64,000 nt of DNA from Noviherbaspirillum sp. L7-7A (lineage in GTDB: Bacteria; Pseudomonadota; Gammaproteobacteria; Burkholderiales; Burkholderiaceae_D): assembly GCF_019052805.1 (NCBI RefSeq), contig NZ_JAHQRJ010000001.1, positions 3,224,001 to 3,288,000 of the forward strand, read 5' to 3'. Numbering within the stretch: the stretch's first letter is position 1; each line of letters opens with the position of its first letter. Made by a program: the position numbers and the translations under genes. Positions 25,043 to 34,677 of the stretch are shown here, one piece after another. The notes beneath the pieces are model-generated. The model ran no database searches and was not told where the DNA came from. It saw only the letters and a program-made list of their open reading frames with translations.

Positions 25043-25273
25043 TCAGGCTATACCGCCGTGACGACGGCATACCCGGGCAATGTGCCGGGAGCCGTCACGG
25101 CAGCGGACCAATACCCGGCGCTTCCTGGCCTGCTCGGCTTCATACAGCTGGCGTTCGTTGTATTGCATTGCACGCGGATGCCTGGCTGGTGCATCGAGAG
25201 CGGCGGACTGTGCCTGGGCTTGGCCAATGGATGCGAACAGAAGGAATGCGGAGAGACCAATGAATTTTGTCAT
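25043..25273 (-). CDS. Small exported hypothetical protein
   Basis: A 76-residue protein. Residues 1-21 (MTKFIGLSAFLLFASIGQAQA) form a Sec signal peptide with a plausible cleavage after AQA. The mature part is basic (many Arg) and contains two cysteines, VRCRDG and ARVCRR, which could form one disulfide in the periplasm. The ATG at 25273 was chosen because it gives the signal. It lies 7 bp upstream of the WGR gene. I do not recognise the family; the signal peptide and codon use suggest a real gene. Confidence 0.6.
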   Translation of the reverse strand: MTKFIGLSAFLLFASIGQAQAQSAALDAPARHPRAMQYNERQLYEAEQARKRRVLVRCRDGSRHIARVCRRHGGIA

Positions 25274-25480
25274 GATGAACCGTGGCAACAAGGCAGTCTG
25301 GAATGTCGGACAGGCGAGGTCCGATCGGGAACCTGGGCCTGCCAACCAACGTACAAGGTTTCAGCCCAGCAAGTGCTGTATGTTAATACAGCCCGGTATC
25401 CAGGGCATCAATTTGTCCACGCCAGATTTGCAATTTCGCCACACCGTCAATGCCAGTCATGATTACTCGACACCGGCTTC

Positions 25481-26026
25481 CTACCTGGGTGGCAAATCGA
25501 ATACCAGGCATGTCGTCGTGGCATGCGCATACAGCTTGCCGGCAGCGTCCACCAGGCGGGCTTCCGCGGTTGCCACCTGGCCGCCGACATGGATGGTGCG
25601 GCCCTCGGCCCGTACCAGTTCCACTTTCTTGGTCAGTGCGCGCAGCATGTTGACCTTCAATTCCAGCGTGGTGTAACTCTTGCCGGCTGGCAGGGCAGTG
25701 TGGACGGCGCATCCGAGCGCCGAGTCCAGCAGGGTGGCGAACCAGCCGCCATGCACCGTACCCAGCGGATTGTAGTGGCGCTCCAGCGGCCGGCCCTGGA
25801 ATACCGCCCGTCCGTAGTCCACCTCGATCAGGGCGAAGTCCAGGGTGTCGCTTATCGGCGGCGCCGGCAGTTCGCCGCGCAGCAATGACTGCATGATCTC
25901 CAGCCCGGTCTTGCCGGCAATCTGTTCGCGGCTGGCCACGCCGAGTTGCAGGTCGCCGCGGGTCCGGCCCGCACGCAATTGCTCTTCCTGGTGCCTCCAG
26001 GCGGCCAGTACGTCGTTTGCCTCCAT
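25481..26026 (-). CDS. PaaI-type hotdog thioesterase
   Basis: A 181-residue acyl-CoA thioesterase candidate of the PaaI/DUF4442-like group. The catalytic region is HYNPLGTVHGGWFATLLDSA (about residues 83-102), with the HGG turn and the following Asp in LLDSALG. The C-terminal strands (RTIHVGGQVATAEARLVD) complete the fold. A long N-terminal extension of about 45 residues is helical. It lies 24 bp downstream of the MFS gene on the same strand and probably shares its transcript and its TetR control. Substrate unknown. Confidence 0.82.
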   Translation of the reverse strand: MEANDVLAAWRHQEEQLRAGRTRGDLQLGVASREQIAGKTGLEIMQSLLRGELPAPPISDTLDFALIEVDYGRAVFQGRPLERHYNPLGTVHGGWFATLLDSALGCAVHTALPAGKSYTTLELKVNMLRALTKKVELVRAEGRTIHVGGQVATAEARLVDAAGKLYAHATTTCLVFDLPPR

Positions 26027-26050
26027 GATTTCTCCTTGTAATGGTGTTGC

Positions 26051-27292
26051 TCAGGCGGCCACGGCGGGACGGGGCACCGGCGCTTCGCGGATCGGCAGAT
26101 TGACCAGCGCGGCAGCCAGGGCCAGCGCGATGTCGGCGTACCACATCCAGTTGTAGTTGCCATAGGTGACGAAGGACAGGCCGCCCAGCCAGGCGCCGAA
26201 GAAGCCGCCGATCTGGTGCGACAGCAGGGTTAGGCCGAACAGGGTCGCCAGGTAACGCACGCCGAACAGCTTGCCGACCAGGCCGGCGGTGGGCGGCACC
26301 GTGGCCAGCCAGGTGAAGCCGAGCGCGGCGGCAAACAGGTAGAAAGTCCAGGCGGTCTTGGGCGCGGCGAGGTAGATCAGGATGATCACGGCGCGGCTGC
26401 CGTACATGGCCGCCAGCAGGTATTTCATCCGGAAGCGCGATGCCAGCATGCCGGCCGACAGGCTGCCTGCGATGTTGAACAGGCCGATCAGGGCCAGCGC
26501 CGCAGCCGAGACGCTGGCCGGCAGGCCGCACAGGCCGACCTCGCCGGGCAGATGGGTGACCAGGAAGGCGATGTGAAAGCCGCAGGTGAAAAAGCCGGCA
26601 TGCAGGCAGAGGTAGCTGCGGTCGCGCAGGGCCAGCCGCAGCTGCGCCTTCAGCCCGCCGTCCGCGCCCGGGGCGCCGGCATCGCTCTTCGGACGCGGTG
26701 GCGTGCGCAGCGGACGGGCCAGCGGGATGGTGAGCAGGGAACTGGCGGCCATGGCCAGCATCGCGACGACCCAGCCGGCGCTGCCGATGATGGCCTGCAC
26801 CGCCGGCGCAAAGACGAACTGGCCGAAGGAGCCGCCTGCATTGATGAAGCCGGAGGCGAATGCCCGCCGCTCGGCCGGCAGCCGTTGCGATGCGGCGCCG
26901 ATCAGGATGGAAAAGCTGCCGGCGCCGGCGCCGGCGGCGCTCAGCAGGCCCATGGTCAGCAGGAGTCCGGCCTGGCTGTGCATGAAGGGCGTGGCCGCGG
27001 TGCCGGCCGCCAGCATCAGTGCGCCGATGACGATGACCCGCATCGAGCCATAACGGTCGGCCACGGCGCCGAATACGGGCTGGGCGACGCCCCACATCAG
27101 CTGGCCCACCGCCAGCGCCAGGCTGATGGAGGCAATGCCCAGGCCAGTGGCGGTGTTGAGCGGCGACAGGAACAGGCCCATGGTCTGGCGCGCGCCCATG
27201 GTCAGCATCAGGATGGCGGCGGCGGCCAGCATCAGCATCCAGGCGCTGCGCGAGGCGGTGGTGGAGGTGTCGTTGGAAGCAATGGCGCTCAT
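26051..27292 (-). CDS. MFS transporter, monocarboxylate (OFA)-like
   Basis: A 413-residue integral membrane protein with twelve predicted helices and a central cytoplasmic loop at about 200-215 (rich in Pro and Asp). The loop 2-3 motif appears as GAVADRYGSMRV, and the N-terminal GARQTMGLFLSPLNTATG resembles the oxalate/formate antiporter and monocarboxylate branches. It should move a small organic anion or drug across the inner membrane. It sits between the TetR regulator 31 bp upstream and the thioesterase 24 bp downstream, all on the minus strand, so the three probably form one regulated operon. The substrate is open. Confidence 0.82.
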   Translation of the reverse strand: MSAIASNDTSTTASRSAWMLMLAAAAILMLTMGARQTMGLFLSPLNTATGLGIASISLALAVGQLMWGVAQPVFGAVADRYGSMRVIVIGALMLAAGTAATPFMHSQAGLLLTMGLLSAAGAGAGSFSILIGAASQRLPAERRAFASGFINAGGSFGQFVFAPAVQAIIGSAGWVVAMLAMAASSLLTIPLARPLRTPPRPKSDAGAPGADGGLKAQLRLALRDRSYLCLHAGFFTCGFHIAFLVTHLPGEVGLCGLPASVSAAALALIGLFNIAGSLSAGMLASRFRMKYLLAAMYGSRAVIILIYLAAPKTAWTFYLFAAALGFTWLATVPPTAGLVGKLFGVRYLATLFGLTLLSHQIGGFFGAWLGGLSFVTYGNYNWMWYADIALALAAALVNLPIREAPVPRPAVAA

Positions 27293-27323
27293 GGCGGATT
27301 TTCCGGAATGAAGGGGGAGGGGA

Positions 27324-27917
27324 TCAGGCAGTTGTCGTGGCAGCCGCGTCCGGCAGCACGACGGCAGCGCGCACGACGTCCAGGATTTCAGAGGACAGGT
27401 CGCTGCTGCCGAAGGCGCGGGCCAGCACGATGGCGCCCACCAGTTGCGCCATCAGCGCCAGCGCCCGCTTGCGGCGCGCGGACGTATCGGCGCCGGGCAG
27501 GAAGCCGGACAGCACGCCGACCAGGCTTTCGAGTTCCATGGCGAAGGCATGGCGTACCGGGTCGGCCTGGCGCGCCACTTCGGGGCCGAGCGCGGCAATG
27601 GCGCAGCCCGCGCCGGGAAGGTCGCGGTGCTGTTGCGAAAGGTAGGCATCGACGATGCGTTCGAGGCCGGCGGTGCCGCTTCTTTCCAGCGTGGCGCGCC
27701 AGCGGTTGGCCGTCTGCAGCAGCGCATGGGTGGCCGCTTCCGCCGCCAGCGCCTCCTTTGACGCGAAGTGGCCATAGAAGCCGCCGTGGGTCAGCCCGGC
27801 TTGCTGCATGATTTCGGCAACGCTGACGTTGTCAAAGCCGCGCTCGCGGAACAGGCGCGAGGCGATGTCGAGCAGACGTTCGCGGTTGGCTGCCATCTGT
27901 TGGCGTGACACCTTCAT
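27324..27917 (-). CDS. TetR/AcrR-family repressor
   Basis: A 197-residue regulator. Residues 10-56 are the helix-turn-helix domain; LDIASRLFRERGFDNVSVAE and GLTHGGFYGHFASKEALAAE are characteristic. The C-terminal ligand domain contains QQHRDLPGAGCAIAALGPEV, typical of the LmrA/YxaF-like branch with a single Cys. It is the first gene of the TetR-MFS-thioesterase run and is divergent from the hybrid histidine kinase across 212 bp, so it likely controls its own operon and possibly the divergent gene. Ligand unknown. Confidence 0.86.
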   Translation of the reverse strand: MKVSRQQMAANRERLLDIASRLFRERGFDNVSVAEIMQQAGLTHGGFYGHFASKEALAAEAATHALLQTANRWRATLERSGTAGLERIVDAYLSQQHRDLPGAGCAIAALGPEVARQADPVRHAFAMELESLVGVLSGFLPGADTSARRKRALALMAQLVGAIVLARAFGSSDLSSEILDVVRAAVVLPDAAATTTA

Positions 27918-27934
27918 CTGACACCTCGTTTTTA

Positions 27935-27950
27935 CATGACGATGATCATG
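27935..27950. promoter_or_regulatory. Candidate TetR operator (imperfect palindrome)
   Basis: CATGACGATGATCATG lies 18 bp upstream of the TetR start codon, and the surrounding text ATGATCAT is a perfect 8-bp palindrome. Position and symmetry suit an autorepressor site; binding is not shown. Confidence 0.35.
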
Positions 27951-28129
27951 ATAATACCGAAGCGGGAATAACTGTCAGCTTTTTTTGCGCAAGGACATTG
28001 GCTGGCTCCCGCACTGGGCCATAGTGAGGGAACCAGCTTACGACGCTGGCGTCTACCAGTCCTTGGGAAACACCCGATCCGCCCATCGTATTCCCGCCGG
28101 CGAACCAACATGGACGGAAGCAGCCAGGT

Positions 28130-30517
28130 ATGAACAGAACAGAAGAAACGGAAATACTTCGGGAGGCGCTTGCAGCCTCGATCGGCGACGTGGCGCGGCA
28201 ACCCCTGGCCGAGCGCCTGCAATGGCTGACCGCCGTCCAGGCCAGCCTGACCGCGGCCGACGATGAAAGTCACGCACTGGATATCGCGCGCGATGCCGCC
28301 TGGCGGCTCGGCCAGGCGCATGGGATCACGGTTGCGCAGCGCGACCACGGCTCATGCCGCCTGCTGCCCACCGCGGGCGGCGATCTGCCTTGCCCGGCCC
28401 TGGACGGAATCTGCGCCGAGGCCGCGCAGCATGGCCGCTCCCTGATGATCAACAGCCCCGACAGCGACGCGCCCCATTTGCCGGATCCGCTGCGCAGCCT
28501 GCTGCTGGTGCCTGCCGGCCGCGCCGGCTCGCGCACGATAGGCGTGTGCTGGTACCGGCCCTGTCCGGTCGATGAAGACAACCGGGTGCTGCTGGAAATG
28601 CTGTGCCGGACCACGGCCGCGGCGCTGGACCAACTCGACATTGAAACCCGCAGCCGCATGAACGACCAGCGTTTCCGGGTGCTGGTGGAAGGGGTGGCGC
28701 AGGCGATCTGGGAAGCGGCGCCGGACGGCGCGGTGGCAATCGATTCGCCGACCTGGCGCGCCTGGACCGGCCAGAGCGTGGAGCAGATGCTGGGCCATGG
28801 CTGGATGGAGGCGATCCATCCGGAGGACAGGCGCGAGTTCGACGCCAGGTGGCAGGACATCCGCCAGAAGCGCTCGCCGGCCGACCTGGCATTCCGGCTG
28901 CGCCGCGCCGATGGCAGCTGGAGCTGGACCGACATGCGCACGGCGCCGCTGTTCAATGACGATGGTAGCGTCCAGAAATGGGCCTGCATGAACATGGACA
29001 TCACCGACCGCAAATGCGCGGAGGAAGTCCTGCATCGCAGCGAAACCCGCTTCCGCGCGCTGGCCGAAGCATCGCCGGCGCTGATCTGGCAGCTCGACCC
29101 GGCCGGCAACGTTGTCTATCTCAATCCACGCTATACCGAACTGAGCGGCCGCCCGAAGAATACGCTGATGCATGCCGGCTGGCGCAGCCTGCTGCATCCC
29201 GAGGATGCGCCGGCCTATCTGACGGCGCTGTCGGACGCCCGCAGGCTGCGCCAGCGTTTCCAGTGCCGCACGCGGGTGCGCAGCCGTGACGGCACATGGT
29301 GCTGGCTGGAATCCTATGGCATGCCGTTCTTCACAGGCGATGGCGGCTATGCCGGCCATGTCTGCATGTCGATCGATATTTCTGACGCCGTGGCGGCCGA
29401 GAAGGCGCTGCGCGACGCCGACCGGCGCAAGGATGAATTCCTGGCGACGCTGGCGCATGAGCTGCGCAATCCGCTGGCGCCGCTGTGCAGCGCCATGCCC
29501 ATGATGGGACGGTCCAACGGCGCCCGGCTGTCGGACCGGCTGCAGCAGATGATGTCGCGCCAGCTCGACTATATCGTCCGGCTGGTGGACGACCTGATGG
29601 ACATTTCCCGTGTCACGCGCGGCCGCATCGCGCTGCGCCGCGCGCCGACGGCGCTGGCCGATGTGCTGCAGGGCGCGGTGGAAACCAGCATGCCGCTGGT
29701 GGAAAGCGCGCACCATCGCCTCAACCGCACGCCGATCGAGGCCGATATCATGCTGGACGCCGATGCGGTGCGCCTGACCCAGGTCTTCGCCAACCTGCTC
29801 AATAATGCCGCCCGCTATACCAGCCCGGGCGGCCAGATCTGGCTCCATGCCTATGAGGAGGAAAACATGGCCATCGTTTCGGTGCGCGACAACGGCATTG
29901 GCATTTCGCCGCAGATGCTGCCGCGGGTGTTCGACATTTTTTCGCAGGAAAGGGAGGCGGCCAGCCAGCGCCAGGGCGGCCTGGGCATTGGCCTGACGCT
30001 GGTGGCCAACCTGGTGCGCATGCATGGCGGCAGTGTCGAGGCGCGCAGCGCCGGCCTCGGGCTGGGCAGCGAATTCATCGTGCGCCTGCCGCTGATGCCC
30101 AAGATGGCGCAAGCCGAAGAGCAGGGCGCCTCGGGCGGCGGCGCCACCGAGGAGGGCGCTCAAAAGGTGCTGGTGGTGGACGACAACCGCGATGCCGCCG
30201 AAACCCTGTCGATGCTGCTGGAATTCATGGGCAGCAAGGCGGTCAGGGTGGCCCACGACGGCCCGTCGGCGCTGGCAACGATGGAAACCTTCCGGCCCGA
30301 TGTGGTGCTGCTCGATATCGGCATGCCGGGCATGGACGGCAATGAAGTGGCGCGCCGCATCCGCGAGCAGCCGCGCTATGCCGGCACCCGGCTGGTGGCG
30401 CTGACCGGCTGGGGCCAGGAAGAGGACCGGAAACGCACCCACGAAAGCGGCTTCGACCATCATCTGACCAAGCCGGTGGATATCGCGGCGCTGCAGTCGC
30501 TGCTGTCGCAGTTCTAG
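28130..30517 (+). CDS. Hybrid sensor histidine kinase (GAF-like, two PAS, REC)
   Basis: A 795-residue cytoplasmic sensor without transmembrane segments. Order: GAF-like domain (about 30-175), PAS 1 (185-300, ending MNMDITDRK), PAS 2 (305-420, ending MSIDISDA), HisKA with phospho-acceptor H443 in LAHELRNPL, HATPase with N box NLLNNAARY (555-563), G1 DNGIGIS (587-593) and G2 GGLGIGL (616-622), then a C-terminal receiver with acidic pair VVDD (682-685) and phospho-acceptor D729 in VVLLDIGMPG. No output regulator is adjacent, so signal probably passes to an unlinked phosphotransfer protein. It is convergent with the large GGDEF-EAL gene, 24 bp apart; a 14-bp palindrome (ACCGGCATGCCGGT, 30523-30536) lies between the stops. 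Confidence 0.9.
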   Translation: MNRTEETEILREALAASIGDVARQPLAERLQWLTAVQASLTAADDESHALDIARDAAWRLGQAHGITVAQRDHGSCRLLPTAGGDLPCPALDGICAEAAQHGRSLMINSPDSDAPHLPDPLRSLLLVPAGRAGSRTIGVCWYRPCPVDEDNRVLLEMLCRTTAAALDQLDIETRSRMNDQRFRVLVEGVAQAIWEAAPDGAVAIDSPTWRAWTGQSVEQMLGHGWMEAIHPEDRREFDARWQDIRQKRSPADLAFRLRRADGSWSWTDMRTAPLFNDDGSVQKWACMNMDITDRKCAEEVLHRSETRFRALAEASPALIWQLDPAGNVVYLNPRYTELSGRPKNTLMHAGWRSLLHPEDAPAYLTALSDARRLRQRFQCRTRVRSRDGTWCWLESYGMPFFTGDGGYAGHVCMSIDISDAVAAEKALRDADRRKDEFLATLAHELRNPLAPLCSAMPMMGRSNGARLSDRLQQMMSRQLDYIVRLVDDLMDISRVTRGRIALRRAPTALADVLQGAVETSMPLVESAHHRLNRTPIEADIMLDADAVRLTQVFANLLNNAARYTSPGGQIWLHAYEEENMAIVSVRDNGIGISPQMLPRVFDIFSQEREAASQRQGGLGIGLTLVANLVRMHGGSVEARSAGLGLGSEFIVRLPLMPKMAQAEEQGASGGGATEEGAQKVLVVDDNRDAAETLSMLLEFMGSKAVRVAHDGPSALATMETFRPDVVLLDIGMPGMDGNEVARRIREQPRYAGTRLVALTGWGQEEDRKRTHESGFDHHLTKPVDIAALQSLLSQF

Positions 30518-30541
30518 CAGATACCGGCATGCCGGTCGGCG

Positions 30542-33500
30542 CTACATGGCGCCGTAGGTCGCGCCGCCGGAATGCGTACCGGCATCGTCCTGCACAGGCC
30601 GCTTGAACAGGTCCTGCCAGCGCGAACGGCCGGCGCGATTCTCCAGCAGCATCTTCTCGAACTCCGCCGGCACCACGGCCCTGGCAAACAGGAAGCCCTG
30701 GCCGTAATCGCAGCCGGCTGCTACCAGCAGCGCGAGCTGCTCGGGCGTTTCGATGCCTTCGGCAATGACCTTCAGGCCCAGCTTGTGGGCCATCACGATG
30801 ATGGATTCGGCGATGGTGCGGCTGCCGGCATCGGTGGCTATCTCGCTGACGAAGGACTGGTCTATCTTCAGGTAGTCGATGTCGAACTTCATCAGATAGG
30901 CCATCGAGGAATAGCCGGTGCCGAAATCGTCGATGGCGACCTGGATGCCGGCGTCGCGGTATTCCAGCAGCTTGTTGGTGACGGTGGACGACGCATGCAG
31001 CAGCATGCCCTCGGTGATTTCAATGGAGATGCTGCTGCCGGGCACATTGGTGCGCTTCAGGTACTGCAGCCAGTCGGCGTCGTCGTTATGCGCCAGGAAC
31101 TGGATCGGCGACTTGTTGACGCCGATCTGGAAGCGCTCGCCGATGCGTTCGCTCCATTGGCTGGAGCGGGAAGCGGCCTGCTTGAAAACCCAGTTGCCGA
31201 TCTGGTTGATGATGCCGGTCTCCTCGGCCAGCGGGATGAAGCTGGTCGGCTCGACCAGCCCGAAGCGCGGATGCTGCCAGCGCAGCAGCGCCTCGGCCTT
31301 GAAGATGCCGCCGCTGCCCAGGTCCAGCACCGGCTGGTAATGCACCTCGAGCTGCCCGGCCTGCAGGGCGCTGCGCAGTTCGCTGGCCAGGCGCAGGCGC
31401 AGGTGCGCCTTTTCGTCCATCGCATAGGTGAAATAGCTGAACTGGTTCTTGCCGGCGTTCTTGGCGGCGTACATGGCCTGGTCGGCCTTGCGGATCAGCT
31501 CTTCCGAGGTGATGGCATCGTTGGGATAGATGGTCACGCCGATGCTGCCGGACATGTAGGCCACTTCCTTGCCGATATGGAAAGGGCTTTCCAGCGTCTC
31601 CAGGATTTTCTGGCATACATGCTCGACCCGGGCCGGGCTGTCGAGCGCGGTGAGAATGACGGTGAATTCGTCGCCGCCCAGCCGGGCCACGGTGTCGGCA
31701 TCGCGCACGCAGCCCTTGATGCGGTTGGCCGCCTGCGCCAGCAGCGTGTCGCCGGCGTCGTGGCCGAGCAGGTCGTTGACCTGCTTGAAGCGGTCGAGAT
31801 CGATGAACAGCAGCGCAACCTGCTGGCCGCTGCGGGCGGCCTTGCGCACTTCCTGATCCAGGCGGTCGCGGAACAGGCGGCGGTTGGGCAGGCCGGTCAG
31901 GGCGTCGAAGTTGGCATGGTGCCAGATCTTTTCATCGGCTTCCTTCCTGGCCGAGATGTCTTGCATGGTGCCAGTCATCAGCAATGGCCTGCCGTCGCTG
32001 TCGCGCGCCACGATGATGCCGCGCGACAGCATCCAGATCCAGGAGCCGTTCGGGCGCTGCACCCGGAAGTCGCAGGCATAGGCGCTTTCGCGGCCCTCGA
32101 TGTAGGCGCGCAAGGCCATCCAGATGCGCGGCAGGTCGTCGGGGTGGATGCGCTTGCGCAGCGCTTCCTTGATATCACCGTTGCCATTGCATGCCACGCC
32201 GAGATTGAGCATGCGCTTGAGATGGTCGGAGAAGGTATAGACATCGCGCCGGATGTCCCAGTCCCAGATGCCTTCGCCCGAGCCCTCGATGGCCAGCTTC
32301 AGGCGTTCGTTGCTGATGCGCAGCGCATCCCGTATGCCCTGCTGCTCGGTGACGTCGCGCAGCAATACCTGGACAGCTGGCTGGTTTTCCCAGGTGATGA
32401 AGCCGGCCGACACCTGCACATGCACCTCGGCCCCATCGATGCGGCGCCAGCGCTGCTCCATCAGCGGCAAGCGGGGATGGCCGTCCTGCAAGGCATGCGC
32501 GATGCGCTCGCCGACGCTGTTGTGAAACTCCGGCGCGATGAAGGCGAACGGCGAATGCCCGACGATATCGCTGACGCTTTCCGCACCCAGCAGGGCTACC
32601 GCCGACTGGTTGGCATAGACGACGCGGTTGGCGACATTGACCAGCATCGCATCCGGGCTGAGCTCGGTGAGCATGCGGTAGCGCTCCTCGCTGGCGCGCA
32701 GGGCCGCTTCGCTTTCCTTGCGTTCGGTGACATCGAGCGACACGCCGTGGACGCGGGCGCTGCGTCCGGAACTGTCCTTGACCACGCCGCCGCGGTTGTA
32801 CATCCAGCGCAGCTCGCCGCTGCCGTGGCGGCGGATGCGCAGTTCAATGTCGAGCTGCGCATCGGCCAGCGCCACCGCTTCCAGTTTCGAGGTCAGCATG
32901 GCCAGGTCTTCCGGCTCCACCATGCTGCTCCATTGGGCGCTGGTCAGCATGGTCTGCTCGGCCGGATAACCAAGCAGCGTCGCCATGCGCGGCGACACCG
33001 TGCAGTTGCCGCTGGCAAGGTCGATTTCCCATTTGCCGATGGCGCCGGCATCGGCCGCGAAGCGATGGAATTCCTCGCTCTCACGCAGCGCCGCTTCGGC
33101 CTGCCTGCGCTGGGTCAGGTCGACCGTGACCGCCAGCAGCGAGCGCGGACGGCCCTGGTCGTCGTCGAGCCGGGTCAGTGCGCTGTTGCAGAAGATGATG
33201 CTGCCGTCGCGGCGCAGATAGCGCTTGTCCAGCGCCACCTGCTCGACCCCGGCCAGCAGGCGCTGGACGGCTTCCATGCTGGGCGGCACATCCTCGGGAT
33301 GCGTGACATCGACGATGCTGGCCGACAGCAGTTCCTGGCGCGAGCGGCCCAGCATCTGGCAGATGGTGTCGTTGACGCGCAGGAAGCGGCCGTCCAGCGA
33401 CAGTTCCGACAGGCCGGCGGCGGCACGCGAAAAGATCGCCGACAGCCGCGCTTCGCTGTCGCGCAGAGCCTGCTCGGCCTGGCGACGGGCGCGCGTCTTT

Positions 33501-34405
33501 TCCGTCACATTCACGCCATAGCCCAGGAGCCAGGCGTTGCGGCCATCGGCGTCCACCAGCGGCGAGTAGACCACATCGATAAAGGTTTCCTCGGGCGCAG
33601 CGCCCGGCTCGGAGGCCAGCATGACGGCCATGTCGCGGCCCACGAAGGGCTCGCCGGTAGCACGCACCTGGGCCAGTACCGACTGGTAGCGCGCCGAACT
33701 CAGTTCCGGCACGGTGTCGAACAGCGGCCGGCCGATCAGGTCGCGATGGCCGACCATTCTGGCATAGGTCTCGTTGGCGAATTCCACCACGTAGGCCGGC
33801 CCGCGCAGCACATGCACGAAGGAGGGGGAGCGGCGGAACACTTCCTCCAGCAACTGCAGGCGGTCGGCATGCAGCACCGCGCTGCGCCGGGCGCGTTCGG
33901 CCTGCATTGCGCCGCCCTGGTCGGGCTGGCCGGTGTCCTGCAGCAGGATCAGCATGCCGCCCAGGCCGCCATCCTCGGCCGGCACCGGCGTGCAGGTCAT
34001 GCTGAACAGGCCGGACTCCTCGCTGTCGCCGACGAAGACGGGCAGCGATTGCTGGTGGAAGGTGCGTGACTGGCTGCGGCCGGTGAGCGTATCGATGACG
34101 GAGGCGCCAAGCTCCCACCGCTGCGGCCAGTGGCTCTGGAACGGCTGGCCCAACATGTCCGGCGCGGTATGGCCGAGCAGGCGGCGGCAGGGGTCGTTGA
34201 GAAATTGCACCAGCCGGTCGCCCCACAGCAGCACCGCCGGCACCGGCAGGCGCAGCATCAGGTCGACGGTGGCCCGCAATACGGGCGACCATGTTGCGAC
34301 CGGGCCGAGCAGGGTGCCGCCCCAGTCATGGCCACGTATGCGCTCCCCCATATCGCCGCCATCCGACGGCCAGATCGCATGATTCGTTTTATCAGTCTGC
34401 TTCAT
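30542..34405 (-). CDS. Very large multi-PAS GGDEF-EAL protein
   Basis: A 1,287-residue cyclic-di-GMP enzyme without clear transmembrane helices. The N-terminal part contains about six PAS/PAC units in tandem, the repeats visible as DVTERK, VDLTQRR and MQDISARK endings. The GGDEF domain (motif RLGGDEFTVIL near 908) has an intact catalytic motif and the EAL domain (motif AEALLRWQ near 1038, with DDFGTGYSS) looks intact as well, so it could make and degrade c-di-GMP depending on PAS inputs. The ATG at 34405 is used; an alternative ATG at 34480 has a GGAG 11 bp upstream, but the extra residues are Arg-rich and unlike a PAS protein. Convergent with the hybrid kinase. Confidence 0.88.
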   Translation of the reverse strand: MKQTDKTNHAIWPSDGGDMGERIRGHDWGGTLLGPVATWSPVLRATVDLMLRLPVPAVLLWGDRLVQFLNDPCRRLLGHTAPDMLGQPFQSHWPQRWELGASVIDTLTGRSQSRTFHQQSLPVFVGDSEESGLFSMTCTPVPAEDGGLGGMLILLQDTGQPDQGGAMQAERARRSAVLHADRLQLLEEVFRRSPSFVHVLRGPAYVVEFANETYARMVGHRDLIGRPLFDTVPELSSARYQSVLAQVRATGEPFVGRDMAVMLASEPGAAPEETFIDVVYSPLVDADGRNAWLLGYGVNVTEKTRARRQAEQALRDSEARLSAIFSRAAAGLSELSLDGRFLRVNDTICQMLGRSRQELLSASIVDVTHPEDVPPSMEAVQRLLAGVEQVALDKRYLRRDGSIIFCNSALTRLDDDQGRPRSLLAVTVDLTQRRQAEAALRESEEFHRFAADAGAIGKWEIDLASGNCTVSPRMATLLGYPAEQTMLTSAQWSSMVEPEDLAMLTSKLEAVALADAQLDIELRIRRHGSGELRWMYNRGGVVKDSSGRSARVHGVSLDVTERKESEAALRASEERYRMLTELSPDAMLVNVANRVVYANQSAVALLGAESVSDIVGHSPFAFIAPEFHNSVGERIAHALQDGHPRLPLMEQRWRRIDGAEVHVQVSAGFITWENQPAVQVLLRDVTEQQGIRDALRISNERLKLAIEGSGEGIWDWDIRRDVYTFSDHLKRMLNLGVACNGNGDIKEALRKRIHPDDLPRIWMALRAYIEGRESAYACDFRVQRPNGSWIWMLSRGIIVARDSDGRPLLMTGTMQDISARKEADEKIWHHANFDALTGLPNRRLFRDRLDQEVRKAARSGQQVALLFIDLDRFKQVNDLLGHDAGDTLLAQAANRIKGCVRDADTVARLGGDEFTVILTALDSPARVEHVCQKILETLESPFHIGKEVAYMSGSIGVTIYPNDAITSEELIRKADQAMYAAKNAGKNQFSYFTYAMDEKAHLRLRLASELRSALQAGQLEVHYQPVLDLGSGGIFKAEALLRWQHPRFGLVEPTSFIPLAEETGIINQIGNWVFKQAASRSSQWSERIGERFQIGVNKSPIQFLAHNDDADWLQYLKRTNVPGSSISIEITEGMLLHASSTVTNKLLEYRDAGIQVAIDDFGTGYSSMAYLMKFDIDYLKIDQSFVSEIATDAGSRTIAESIIVMAHKLGLKVIAEGIETPEQLALLVAAGCDYGQGFLFARAVVPAEFEKMLLENRAGRSRWQDLFKRPVQDDAGTHSGGATYGAM

Positions 34406-34677
34406 TTCATGGCGTACTTGTCTCGCTCGCCTGACGGCTGTGCAGGCGAACGTGCGGCAGAACTCATCGCGACGCGTCATGCACTCGTACGCTCCTGAAA
34501 GCAATACAAGGCTTTCCGTAGGACGATACCGAAAAGCATATTGCTCTACAGTCAGTCTGGACTACTACTTTTGGTAAAAGTTCCAACGCTGGCGGTGATC
34601 ATTTGCCCACAGGAAGCGCACATTGATTCATGGCTACGTTGCACCGCTTCAACGCGGTACGCTGCCGCATGTCAATC

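Noticed and set aside
25383-27095. A minus-strand open frame of 570 codons across the thioesterase and MFS genes
   Set aside because: It runs out of frame with both; its product is Arg/Gly/Ala-rich and has no membrane helices, unlike the true MFS frame.
30572-34069. A plus-strand open frame of 1,165 codons opposite the large GGDEF-EAL gene
   Set aside because: It is a mirror of codon bias in high-GC DNA; its product is rich in Ala, Gly, His, Arg and Gln without domains, while the minus strand has clear PAS, GGDEF and EAL motifs.
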